64,000 bases of DNA from Nymphaea colorata. Its lineage: Eukaryota; Streptophyta; Magnoliopsida; Nymphaeales; Nymphaeaceae. Shown here piece after piece: positions 12,151 to 24,036 of the stretch. The stretch covers positions 3,140,143-3,204,142 of the forward strand of contig NC_045138.2 of NCBI RefSeq assembly GCF_008831285.2, read 5' to 3'. The notes beneath the pieces are model-generated. The model saw only the letters and a program-made list of their open reading frames with translations. It made no database searches and was not told the DNA's origin. The position numbers and the translations under genes are program-made. Within the stretch, counting starts at the first letter, position 1; the number at the start of each line of letters is the position of its first letter.

Positions 12151-13157
12151 AGAGAGCGCCCCATGTGCATAAGAATCAAAGGTATCTCGACTGAAGCAAT
12201 TTGAAGCCACTATTGATTTGCAGGGTATCGGATCTATACTGAGTTTTTAAAATTAAACCAGTAATTTTTAAATAAAGTTTCGGCGTATCAATAGGTCGCC
12301 TCTTTTGGCAGCCTTCACAGTCGTTGCTGCATAGCACAGTATCATGGTTAAGACAGAAAAACAAAACAAAAAAAGAAAAACAAAAAACAAGAAAAGCCAT
12401 TCTTTATTTGAAGACCAGGTAGTCAGACCTACAACATCTTTGTGATCATCTATTTATTTATCATTTCTCACCTTTTGAAAGGCCACATACTTAGTGACTT
12501 AGCTAACTGTCAGTTAAGCTCAAAACCATGTGTTAAAAATCCCATAAAACCTTCTGCTTAAATTTATTGATCTTCAGTGTCCTGGCTTAAAACATTTAGG
12601 GAAAAAGAAAAAGAAAACAAAAAATTAGATGTGCCCTCTACCCTATGAAATATTGCCATCAAAGAAAGAGAAGTCTCCAATGCAACAGGGGACAAAGAAA
12701 GGCACAGACATTTATTCTTATCAGACAGAGCCAAGAAACATGATCTCTCTCTCTCTCTCTCTCTCTCTCTGCCCTTGTCACCAAGTGGGTCTGTGTGTTC
12801 TCTTCTTCTCGCCCGCTAATTCCGGGGCCAATTTCTTTCACAGTAAAAGATTTCTCCAAGTTTGGCAGTAAAGTAACATGCAGAGTCCTCCCATTCCGTT
12901 AACAGTGGGATAAACCAAAGTACTGCTACATTGCTGAGCAACTGAACTTGCATTTACCACTGCAACTCTTTCAGGCCAAGCGGGTCCCATCCCATGCCTT
13001 CTCCCTTTCTTTTTCACCTTTCACCTGCCTGCCCATTTCTCTGCTTGACAACACAGTGAATAGAAACGCATGAATTGTTTTCTTCAGTCGGCGTTGATTT
13101 CAAAAGTGGGCCTCATGTTTCTGAAATTTTCTCTGATATGGCGCGTGATCTTTTATT

Positions 13158-13310
13158 GGGCATTGCTGATTAGGAACCCATTCTTACTGTTATGACATTT
13201 ACTGCTGATTGGAAGCCAATTCTTACTTTTGTTGGGCAGTGCTTATTAAAAGCCCATTCTTACCGTTGTGACATTATTGCTGATTGGAAGCCAATTTGTA
13301 CTGTTACTCC
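13158..13310 (+). repeat. Four-unit degenerate minisatellite, about 38 bp units
   Basis: Units begin near 13162, 13201, 13241 and 13275 and share a core like TGCTGATTGGAAGCCAATTC followed by TTACTGTT. Units 1+2 resemble units 3+4 as a higher-order pair (TTATGACATT in unit 1, TTGTGACATT in unit 3). Confidence 0.75.
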
Positions 13311-14351
13311 TATGACAGATTATCTTTCTTTTTCTGCATTGCAAAAAGCAAGCTGAGGTTAGGCAGATTCTTATCAGATTGATGCGAGTTCAGTCGATGC
13401 TGAAATCAAATCAGAAACCTAGTTTTAGCATTGAAGCTAGTGTAGAAGACCGTATTATAATGCTAATAGTAAAATATTAGTGATATTTTTATCATTATCT
13501 GGCAGACCATTAACTTTCTTTAGCTCGAAGATCTCAACTCCCCCCCTTTGGTATGGTGAACACAGCTCCTACTGGAATAAATTTCCAGTTCGAGTTTTAA
13601 AAAAAAGTTCGAACAAATTGAAAGCAGCGGTGATTCCTTTCTGTGGGAGAAAAACAAATGCAGCTTGAAGGATGGCAAGATTACATGCTTTTCAGAACAA
13701 GTCCTTAACCTCAAAGTTTTGTTTTTTTTTTTTTTCTGCTTCTTGTCAGTAAAGGTTTGATCCATGTCAACAAACATTATGCTCAGTTTTTTCAAATTAG
13801 GAGCCAAAAGATCAATATAATTGAAAAATTTCCATGACATAATACCAAGGAAGAAAGAAAAAGAAGATAGCACCAAAGAGCGTGGAATATCCCCTTGATT
13901 CTTTCTCTTTCTTTGTGCAATTGATACAGTTAAACACTGCAGCAAAAAAGTGAGGGATAGGCATTTACTTATCACTGCTTCAGCGGTGAACTTCTGTCGC
14001 GGATGACGTAAAAAAAGATACAAAGAACAGGAAGAGTACGTCTTCTGAATGCTTAAAATATTAAATCGGATTTAGTACAATGAACAGGACTCTGGTTGCC
14101 AGACCGATACTCACGGTTCAAATTTTATAAATCTAACTCTGTAAAAAGATAAAGGTAAGAAGTACATCCAGTGGTTTCTATCTCTTATCAGCCAATATAA
14201 TAATTACACTTTCTGTTCTTTACTTATTGTGGCATATATGGCCTGATACGAGCCGATCGATGCATATTGGCGAACACAGTGCATCGATAAAGTTCTCGAT
14301 ACAAGATGGAAACCGATATTTACAAGACTGGTTTCATGGGCTGCTGCAGAG

Positions 14352-14561
14352 AAGGATATGGTTTTTTACAGGTATCCCTTCAACTCATCTGAAAATATAT
14401 GACTTCTGAATCTGCAGTTTTGACAGGTTTTACATTACATTTGAATCTCAGAATATACCAAGCATGTGAACTACATATTACAAGTTTTTTATAGGTCTTC
14501 CTGCAGGTAATTTGAAAATATATGAATTCATAATCAGCAGCTTTTACAGGGCTTAGAATCT
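14352..14561 (+). repeat. Diverged tandem duplication, about 133 bp period
   Basis: Segments near 14352-14427 and 14485-14561 share a TTTTTACAGGT or TTTTTATAGGT start, TTTGAAAATATATGA or CTGAAAATATATGA, a CAGCAG or TGCAG block and a TTTxACAGG end. No coding frame spans both. Confidence 0.5.
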
Positions 14562-15664
14562 AATATGCATTATATTTGACAGGGCTCACATATAGGGATC
14601 TAGTTCACATAGAGATAAGACTTAAATGGGGTTGTTGAGATAGTGGCAAAGGCTGCGGTTCTCATGGAGGTAGTCATGGTGTCGTTTTTTACAGAATGTT
14701 GGAGTTAAATGTGTATACTTATGAGCTCTGGATACAACTAAAGAACATCTTGCTGATGTCAACTTTCAAGGGAGTTCAGGTCTGGGATTTCCTTTGAACT
14801 TAAAGAACGGGAGCATATATGTTCACATGGAGAACAAAGAATCCGATACTCATCTAAAAATTTGGGAAAGGAAATGTTATTGCTTCTAGAACAAAACTTT
14901 AAAAGGTTCACTTAGTTTGCTTTTCTCGTAATGTGGCAGCCAAGTTAAAAGCTTGGAAATGTTCAGAAAAGAATAGTACATGTGCATCTTTTTTCTTTGA
15001 ACCTGTGTAACTTTTTCATTTTTTTCATAACTACGAACAAGCACTTCACTTTGACAGGAAGTTGAGCTTATGATCCGCAAGAAACAGTGGCCAAAAAAGG
15101 TTGCCAAATCCCATTATCACAGAGAGAGAGAGAGAGAGAGAGCAGAGAGTAGGGATATACATGGTTCGACTCCAGAGAAGTCAGATTAAGTACAAGACGG
15201 TGTTCTTATCTTTTATAAACAGGTCCAATCTGACACAGTGAAAATACACGCAGAGTTTTTTTAGAACGAAAAAGAGGAGAGAGGAAGAGAAAGAAGTAAA
15301 TACATGGAGAGGTTGAAAACCAAAAAAAGAAAGGGAGAGCGAAAGAAGGAAAAACATAGTATCCGAAATCAGATTCAAGATTGCCAAAGTGGTAAAACCT
15401 CTACAGACGCTAGATCTGAACTAGTCTTGTTTTGCATCCCTAAGGATGGCTAATGATACGTAGACCAGTTAATTAGGCAAAGAAAAACTGGCTTTCTGGA
15501 AGAGACTGCCTTTTCTTCGCGCAAGTTGTGGAAACTAGAAGGGGGAGTGGTTGGAATTGCGTGTAAATTAAAGGTCCACTTCCACTTGGAGAGAAAAATA
15601 TTAGTAGCGACCTGCGGCAGGAAAATAATGGCGTAGTCAAAAACGGAGAGAGGATAAACGGGAA

Positions 15665-15736
15665 AGGTTCCACCGAGATTTGAACTCGGGTTACTGGATT
15701 CAGAGTCCAATGTCCTAACCACTAGACCATGGAACC
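15665..15736 (-). tRNA. tRNA-Gln (anticodon CUG)
   Basis: Read on the minus strand, a 7-bp acceptor stem GGTTCCA/TGGAACC encloses a D-arm with the A-box-like TAGTGGTTAGG. The anticodon loop is CTCTGAA, with anticodon CTG (plus-strand CAG at 15701-15703), and a T-arm with GTTCAAATC serves as B box. The length with discriminator base is 72 nt, no intron is present and no CCA is encoded, as expected for a nuclear plant tRNA. A run of five T lies about 20 nt downstream (plus-strand A's at 15639-15643) and could serve as the Pol III terminator. Confidence 0.95.
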
Positions 15737-16899
15737 AACTTCGATGGAAATGGGACTCGCGAAATTTCCTTGTAACGTTAATTTCTGCACGAGTTCCTTG
15801 TTAAGCGGCTACTCTTGCCTGTGCCTCTTCTCTTTAGTTGTCCAAGATGTGCGTTATATGAAGAAGCAGTTCATAGCCATGTTGACCTGTGGTCGCCCAG
15901 GCGTAGTCTTAATATATCAATACTCCTGATTTCGTAATATGACCTTCTCCCTTGATCATAACCAAAATGGAGACCGTTCAATTGAACCATAAAAATATTG
16001 ACTGAATTGGTTTTACTTGTTAGGACAATGTGGAAAACGGGACAAACTTCTCTAAACGATGAAAAGGATCCAATTGCTTCCAAAGAATTGAATGAAGAGA
16101 CATATGAGGTGAAAATCTCATGTATGACTCTATAGAGTGACGATAAGATGACTATGACCACCCACTAATCCAATTCAAGCATCGCCCAGCAAGGTGGACC
16201 ATACATTTGCTTTTGCTAGAGAATGCACTAACAACTAAATGAAGGAATCTATGACTGATAGATATTTTGAAGAGTTATCTCATCGGCTTGTCTCTTACTT
16301 TACAGAACGGGATCACGTTCCCATATAAATGAACTGCATACTCGTGATTTTCACCGTCAAAAACTTCAAACAACAGTGCCTCGCGCAATGCACAATGTAA
16401 GTTTCTTTTATGATTAAAGATGGCCTAAATGCAGACAGAAACTGTGAAGGGCAACAGAAAATGAGACGCATTGGCCAATAACATTTTGCTGTTCTTAGAC
16501 ATGCAGCTTACAAAATAACCATAGCTTGTGCATAGTTGAAATATCTGATTAGCCAAGGAATAGCAGATTAGATCATGCCAACGTTTCTGTATATATGGTA
16601 ACTTTTTGAGTAATAATCAGTGTAAGATGATAAATCGATACATTTGCTACCTAACATAATCCTGATACCATGAATGATGTAGATTTTAACGTTCAGGCTT
16701 TGATGGTCTAGGCAGAACAGTCTGTATACTTCTTCCTAATTTTTCTACCCAATTACAGTTTTCTAAGGTTAATATCAAAACGTTCTCCCCTAACTTTAGA
16801 AATATACAATAGGGAATTTTTTTTAATGCAATATGGACATCAATATTTGTCTCCGTGGCACTATTTCTGTATATGTAAGCAATGCTGGTGAGTTCTTCG
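15737..16899. other. Intergenic between tRNA-Gln and the acyltransferase gene
   Basis: Apart from the plastid-like fragment and the 3' UTR of the minus-strand gene (to roughly 16.6-16.9 kb), no gene, tRNA or clear repeat is visible. Open frames are short and end at random. Confidence 0.5.
15960..16165 (+). other. Plastid-like group II intron 3' fragment (probable NUPT)
   Basis: Positions 16097-16130 fold as a group II domain V: GAGACATATGAGG, a TGAAAA-type turn, then CTCATGTATGACTC. The central TGAGGTGAAAATCTCATG is the form I know from land-plant chloroplast introns, where the flanks are usually GAGCCGTA/TACGGTTC. Upstream text (ACGGGACAAACTTCTC, AAACGATGAAAAGGATCC) also reads like the plastid intron domain IV-V region, possibly the rps12 intron, but I cannot fix which intron. 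No splice-competent exon follows, so this is read as a decayed transfer into the nucleus. Confidence 0.55.
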
Positions 16900-19800
16900 C
16901 TATAACTGCAAATCTTCCTTGAAGGGTCCAGTATCATTCAAAATTTGTATTACGTGTTTAATCTGCACAAAAGTGAGAAAGCAGTAGGTCAGAATACTAA
17001 ACCAACCACAATTACAGAAAAAGACCAACTCTAAGATACCCACAGTCAAGCAAAACTCTTTATAGAAGATTGACCTTGTGCATGGATCTTAACAAATGGG
17101 ACTAGAACAACCAAAAAAATTAAAGCACCGGTTGTTTTCATGAGATCAAATGGACTAGAACCCCACAGAAAACACCTGTTGTTTTTAGTTATGACATCTG
17201 AGATCTAACACGATGACTAAGAAGCATCTGCCATTCAACTGAATTTTTTCAGGAAATGGAGAAAGCATGACTAAGAAGGCCACTCTGTAAGAATCATCCA
17301 TACACTGATACTCCATTCCAACATATGTCATTCATTTTTCAGCAAAGGAATTACAAACAAAATGCTCAACGATACCTGATTTGTTTCGCGTACTAAAAAC
17401 TCTTGAATTGCTGTTCTAAATTCTTCATCCAAAATATAGTGACAGCTGTACGTTGTGACAGGAAGGTAGCCCCTTTGAATCTTATGTTCTCCTTGAGCTC
17501 CAGCCTCTACTTTAGCTAAATTCATCTCAATAGCTGCCTCTATTGCCTGTGGCATTTTCTAAATGTTAATGACAGATCCAGGTGAAAAGGTAATGAGGAA
17601 ACCCATTACATGAACATTAGATGCATTTTCCACCAAATCATTCTCCGTTTTTTTTTTCCTCTCTTTTTCCTTTAAGCTAAACTAGGTTGTGGCCTGAGTC
17701 CAAACAGCTACAAGTCAACAAAATTAATAAAAAGGAAATTTCCTGGGGAATATGCATAATTACAAAACTCAGATACGCCTAACTTATAGCAGATGTTCAC
17801 ACAGGAAAATTCCACCTCCATGTTTTATTTCTCATAACAAGGAAAATTTTTGGAGATTTTAGTGCATGTAACTGTTCTCTAAGGACCCAGACCTTTCCAA
17901 ATTAGTGTAACAATATACCTGAATTTTCAATTACAAGCTCCACGAGGCATATTTTGGAAATTTATCACTGCAACAGGCTCAAAAGTTGAAACATGTTACT
18001 GGACTATTACCTGGTAATAACAAGCTTCAAAATGCAAACTTGGATAGTATGCACTCGGTAAGCAACCCCACAACCGACCAAACAGAGTATCACCTCCAAT
18101 AAGATTAAGGGCTCCTGCAACAGGTTCACCCTCATCTTCAGCAAGAACCAGTAAAACTTTGTCTCCCATCCTTGATGCCATGGTGTGAAAGAAGTCCCTT
18201 GTAAGAAAAGCTCTTCCCCACCTACATACAGTTTGATATTTTACTTTCCATACAAAACAAAATGCATAAACAAATGACTGAAAATAAAGTCTATTGGGCC
18301 GAGGCTGAGGCATGTTGCCCTGTCTCCAAAATATCTAGCCTTAGTAAGTGTAACAGTAGCTAGATTGAAAATAAAAGAATGACAAGCATGGGCACAAATC
18401 CTTGACCATTATATAGCAGCTACTCAGAGCATACAGCTAATCACAGCAGACCAGCAGAAGCCATTTCCATCTCCATGTGTTAAAAGAGCATGTAAATGAT
18501 GTTGGCACTGCGATGCCATTTGAGTACCAGTATCAAAATATTGGGCAGTGGAAGCATGTTTTCTTATTCTGCTCTTCTCTAGATGGTCCTACTTGAGACA
18601 AAGTTTTCACTTTGTGAATCATGCTTATATTTTTCCATATAATGTTTTTCTTTATGCACTCATGACTATGTCCAATACCTTCCCTTAGATTTATAAGCAT
18701 GTATCGAACATCAGACCCAATCAATATTTTGTTTTTGACATTTCAGAATATATAATAGATTGTTTTTAACTTAACCAGTGGAGCCAAAGAAGAAAGAACA
18801 AATTTATCAAGGAATAAAAGTTTCAATTTTGAGCAGCAACTTGTATCAACTAGCATTCATGGTTGTCCAAGATAGACACCAACTGGCAGATGACAAACAT
18901 ATGAAGCTACACAAAGTCACAGGAATAGATACGTATCTAATCTTTCTAAGAAAGGAGCCCACAAGTATCCAGGCATGCTGATCAAGGTCATACTGCCATA
19001 GTAAGGAAACAGGCTTGAGAAAACATAACCAAACTAAAGTCTTCATGCAGAAAAAGGAATACATAAGCAACTCAATTTAATAAGACAGTCACTAAAGAAA
19101 ACATTAGTATAATCAGGAGATTACAGACACATATAGTAACAAAAGCTAAAGACAGGAAAAGCATAAAATTTGGAATTAAAATAACAATCAAACACAACAA
19201 CAAAGTTTAACTTTTGGCTTAACTTGTTATCAGTGGTGTTCCTGTAGAATTTGTAGAAGCAATCCCAATGCTTAGCCTGTTATCAAGAACATATGTAATG
19301 GCTTTTGTCATGACCACTGAGCACTGAAAATGGGAAAGGAAAGGACTTGCAAAGCTACAATTTGCAAAACTGTCTTTTTCATGTCCTTCACATTAGAGAC
19401 TTCTACAAATCAACGTACATAAAATTAGAACCTCCATTCATATGCCATATGAACAAAGAAACAAGAAAATTGGAGCTCAAAATAAAATATGAATAAAGGT
19501 TATAAACAGGTCCCATGACCATTCCTCAAAAGTCAAAATAGAATAAATACAAGCACTAACACTTTTCATCAGTACTAGCAAGTGGGTCAAAGTCAAACAT
19601 TTCAATGTGTCTAACCTTCAAATGATTATGCGCCTCCAGAATCTACTGAAAGAGCATCAGTATAATGATCAAAATGATGCTCCAGTGACAACAAAGCCAA
19701 GAAACTTTCAAAATTAAAAAGAGACTGGGGTGGGGGAGGACATTAGACCTGGACGAGCTGGCAAGACATCTAATTTTGAGTAGTTGAGCCCCTGGTCTCA

Positions 19801-21337
19801 GTAATTGACTGGACTATGCACAATTGGAAAGAAAAAGAACATTTACACTACCAAGTTGTCAGGTTAAAAGTGCAACATAGAACTAAACAATAAACATATA
19901 TTAACAAGAATGCCATGTTGCGATTTGCATCGAATGGATTGCAACCCTCCAAGGATTCCACATAATTTCTTAAAAGTGCAAGTGGAAAAAGACAATACCA
20001 AGTTCACAAGGAGGCCAAATTAGCAGACCAGAAAATCCAAGATAAAAAAACAGATGCAGCAGAATCAATATAAGAAAAGTTTTCCAGTTTGGTTTTGTAG
20101 CTGATCTATAATATACCTTGATTTCATCACCACGAAGCCGTTTCAGTTTCAAATTCTGAGCTGAAATCTGTATGGAAAAAAAATAATAAGTGAAACAGAC
20201 TCACTAAAAGAAAGAATATAAAAAAAATATTCATGGCCAACTTTTATGAATATTTGAGAACCTGATAGGGGTAAAACAAGATCCGTCCAGTTTATGGTGA
20301 TTCAATTGACTCAACCAATGTTATCCGTATCGTACGATACGGACGCGTATCGTACGATACGTATCGTATAGGTCAAGAAAACCTATACGATACGCTGTTT
20401 AAAGACGATACGCGTCCGTATTGTACACGTATCGCACGATACGTGCGATACGGGGGCCGTATCGTACGATACGGACGATACACCCCCGTATCGTACGATA
20501 CGGGTTAAAACACAAATTTTTTTATTTTTTAAAGTTTAAACACTCCTCCCTCTCTCTCTTCTTGTATTTAAAGACTCCAAGAGACGTAGGAGGGAAAGAT
20601 TTTGTACATTTTCATAAAAAATAACCAATGATTCATCGATTTGGAAAATATTATCGTTAAATCATGAAAGATGATAAGTTGATAACTATATGTTTTGAAC
20701 TTGTAAAATTGTGATGTAATATAAGTCCTAAAACTCTAAGTCCTAAAACTCTAAGTCTTAAGATTCTATAAAATTTTCAAGTTTAAAATTGTGATGGATG
20801 CTTATTATGTTATTTTGAATATCTAATTTCTAATTTTTGAATGTGTTGTTGACACACATGAATGTTCCTTATGTATGATGATCTTTTTTATATTTGAATA
20901 TATTTTTCTTGATTTCTGATTTTTTGTTTATTTTTTCATATTTTTAATAAATTTTCTCTATTTTTTTCTGATTTTTAAATATTTTTTAAAATTTAAAAAT
21001 TAATTTTACGATACGCTACGCTACGTTTACGATACGTTACGATACAGCGTATAGGTCAGCCCGACCGATACGCGATACGCTACACCTTTTATAACATTGG
21101 ACTCAACTGTGCAGATATGACAATAGATTTGCTGTAAATTGTAACCTGAAAGCTAATATATCAAAACAGGAGAGAAAAGTATGCAGCCTTGTCTAGATTC
21201 TTGCATACCCATTTTGACAGGATGCAACCCCAAGTTCCAGATTCGTGCACTAAATAAGTGCCACCCTTTTTCCTGCTCACAACTATGGAGCCTAAGTGGC
21301 CTCCCTTGTTCTTTCACCTAAGATGGTGCACAAAACC

Positions 21338-21418
<81 letters not shown>

Positions 21419-24036
21419 TGTAAGCATCAAATTTTGAAAATGTCACTGATAGGAGGATAAAGCAGTTTTGAAAACAAAACCAACAAAAGTGCTACAACTG
21501 CCTCTCATAAGCGCTTCTGGTCTTAAAGAAAAAATACTGGCAATTAGGAATTCAAGACGCAGAAACACCTATGACCGCTTATTACAAAAAAAAAAAAGAC
21601 AACTTATCTAAGCTTCTAGGTGACATGAACACTTGTTTTCTTTTATGAACAACTTATGCTAACCTTTTTGCGCTCCTGGCGTATGTTTTTTCTTTTGCTC
21701 TGTTTCATATCCATCAGGAACTCATCAAAACTGTAAAAGTAAAAAGGTCCATTACTACTTCTGTGATAGAAGAGGAAGAAGTTCTTATATGGAATATCTA
21801 AAATAACACACTTTAGTAATTAGTAAAAGGAACATACTGATAATAAAAGTGTTTCACTGGAACTAAACTGCAAGAGAGGAAATTTGCTTCTCTAAGCTAG
21901 CCTTGGCAGCAGGGTACTCAACAATTCATTGCTACAGGTGGGTAGAAAAAATGCCAAATAAAATGCATATTATGGCATGGCAGTATTATGGGCACTAATA
22001 TGTAAGGTAACTGAATGCTCGAGTCATATCTTTCACCCAAATGCATGATGACTATTGCCCAGTATATTAGACGATTAATTTGGCCAACATAGTCTATGAT
22101 AATGGAATGTTTGCATGTCCCACTCATTAATAAAGTAAAACATTGACGAAGGAGAAAAGCCATCACCTTTTATAATTACGGTTTGTCCAATGGTATTGCA
22201 TTCCTATTCGTTGTAGGAATCCATCCTTCTTCATCCCGTGCCATTCATTTTCAGATGGAAATGTCACATGCAATGATGAAACCTGCAACTAAAATGGCAT
22301 AAAAGTTGTGTTACATCTACTGCAAAATTATAACTGCAGGAGGTAAGAGTATTTGTATTCCAACAAAGAGCAGTCTGTTATGAAAAAACATATAGAACAA
22401 TAATTAAAGTTGATGAACATAATCAAGCCTCACATAACCAACAAAGATTTTGTTCCTACAGGCTAGGTCTGCATTTATCGATAATACACTTGAAAATAAG
22501 GAGATATTGTATAGGCTTTCATATGCAGCATTTTCATGATAAGCATCCTAAAAAGAACTGAAAACTAGAAAAGAAATGCCGATTTCTGGAAGTACATTCT
22601 ATGTGTACTGCATGAAATCATGACAACAAAAAATTTAGAGGCCATTAGGGCGACAAAACAAAGTTCTTCTGATAACAACAGAAGTTCAGAAGAATGTTGA
22701 ACACCTCGATAGAAAACAATGTATTGCAACGTGAGAAACCAGAACAGCATTAAAGAAGAGCAGAAATCAGAAGGTTATAAAGAATATTTTCTTTCTCCAA
22801 GTACCTTATCAGCCAGTGCCTTCATTGTAGTAATAAATTTTCCAAAGATTTGGTCTTTGCACCAAGTGTTTCGAATTAATATTCGTTGACCTGTTACTGG
22901 TGTAAATGGCACACAACATTGTAATTTTGGATAGTAATCAATGCCAAATCTGTAGTAAGCATCAGCCCATGAATGATCAAAGACAAACTCCCCATATGAG
23001 TGGCTGCAAATGTCAACATAAACATATCAGCTAGAGTATAAAACTTAAATATGGAAGATGAGAAGGTCAAATCCGCCATGGTATTGTCGCTTTAAAACCT
23101 TTTAAGGTAGACTGGAGCAACACCTAGGATATTCTGATGTTGATCTCTTGCAACTATGTGCTGCGGCATCCATCCAGTTTCCTGAAGTAGATAAATCATA
23201 ATTAAGTTAGAAAAATCCTCTCGCTAACATAATCATATAGGCAACATCAAACCACAACGTGGCACAAACCAATCTACTAAGACGAGGAGCTTATTGAAGT
23301 TTGTCGTTTCATGGTCAGCCGCGATTCATTTGATAAATCCAGACATCAACATTAATACGAAATTGACTAAAAATCCTGTCAAGGAAGGAATCCCACTTAC
23401 CTTCACAGCACAACCAGTCTCCTCTAAGCTCGAAAGGAATCCATGAGAAAGGAATGGGTTAAATTTGTCGTGGCCCGTCGCATCCATTGCACAGACATCC
23501 CATTCTGCAGCGTCGATCTCCGAGATCGACGGACAAATCGAGAATGAAACAGTGCAAGGTTCCTCTACCCCATTGACCGAGGCTCCCTAAGGATCACTAC
23601 CACAACATCAAAACGAAGGGCCCGATCCTCCTGGACAAATTTGGGGAGAAAAACAAGAAATTCCTGCAAGAAAAAGCTTACATCCTGAGGTGTCCGATTA
23701 ATCGTAAAGGTTCCGAGAGAGAAATCCAATTCCTGGACTTGCACGCTGTTCTTGGGTCTCCAGAAAATGGCACAAATTCTACCGATTCGATCCCTTCTGC
23801 CTCTGAATTTTTGTGGGTATAAACTATTTACCTGCATAACCCAGTCTCAGCAAACATCCAATTCCGAAACCATGAAAACTCTGAAAATGGTCTCCAAATT
23901 TTGAACAACCACCCCGTCAAATTTCTTCTACCAAGCTCGCCGAGAAAAACAGAAAGAGAGGAAGGCTTACAGAGTCGAACAAGGACGAATGGAATGCCGG
24001 GCGGGCCCTTGCGGAGTAGCAAAGGCAGTCAACCAT
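16900..24036 (-). CDS. FemAB-like / COG3146 predicted N-acyltransferase
   Basis: Eleven coding exons on the minus strand, joined in phase: 24036-23971, 23586-23401, 23181-23099, 23003-22805, 22282-22167, 21730-21664, 20167-20117, 19276-19224, 18221-18011, 17546-17376 and 16962-16900 (stop), giving 421 residues. Diagnostic family strings: NPFLSHGFLSSLEE, ETGWMPQHIV, SYGEFVFDHSWADAYY, PKLQCCVPFTPVTGQR, KRKNIRQER, GDKVLLVLAEDEG, VAGALNLIGGDTLFGRLWGC, LHFEACYYQ and, at about 358-378, EAGAQGEHK..RGYLPVTTYS. Bacterial relatives are FemAB/GNAT-fold proteins of unknown substrate; plants keep one homologue (Arabidopsis At2g23390-like, from memory). The N-terminal 50 residues (MVDCLCYSARARPAFHSS...) precede the conserved domain, are Ser/Arg/Ala-rich and may be a plastid transit peptide (inference). 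The 20168-21663 intron carries a hAT MITE and a long microsatellite. Confidence 0.92.
20308..21107. mobile_element. hAT-type MITE with CGTATCG palindrome clusters
   Basis: The element spans 20316-21099 (784 bp). Ends CAATGTTAT and ATAACATTG are perfect 9-bp inverted repeats, and the first five bases fit the hAT end rule YARNG. An 8-bp target duplication GACTCAAC lies at 20308-20315 and 21100-21107. Both subterminal regions are packed with palindromic CGTATCGTACGATACG and GATACG variants, and a hairpin CGTATCGTATAGGT/ACCTATACGATACG sits at about 20363-20394. The middle is AT-rich with no transposase. It sits in an intron of the acyltransferase gene. Confidence 0.85.
21340..21422 (+). repeat. 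Compound (TC)n(TG)n microsatellite
   Basis: About 30 TC units run directly into about 10 TG units. The tract lies in the same intron of the acyltransferase gene as the hAT MITE, 230 bp from it. Confidence 0.97.

Larger units (their letters stand above)
10128..15664. other. 3' UTR then intergenic DNA without a recognised gene
   Basis: About the first 280 bases look like the response regulator 3' UTR, ending in AT-rich sequence with a TGTAATTGTATTTTGCATTATG stretch split near 10376-10395. The rest has only short low-complexity frames. Contents: fragments of the AT-rich dispersed repeat at about 10690-10812 and, in the opposite orientation, about 11535-11700; CT tracts at 11142-11172, 11394-11414 and 12743-12770; (TA)n at 12104-12145; GA at 15119-15142; and the tandem duplications listed separately. 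Confidence 0.6.

Noticed and set aside
13158-13310. Possible CRISPR-like array
   Set aside because: Units are contiguous and degenerate with no unique spacers, the host is a plant, and no cas genes exist.
13520-14023. 167-residue minus-strand frame
   Set aside because: Low complexity with a poly-Lys run encoded by a T tract; no domain, no neighbouring exons, no splice-supported extension.
20421-20624. Arg/Tyr/Ile-repeat frame (YRTIRAIRGPYRTIR...)
   Set aside because: An artefact of translating the CGTATCG palindromes of the hAT MITE.
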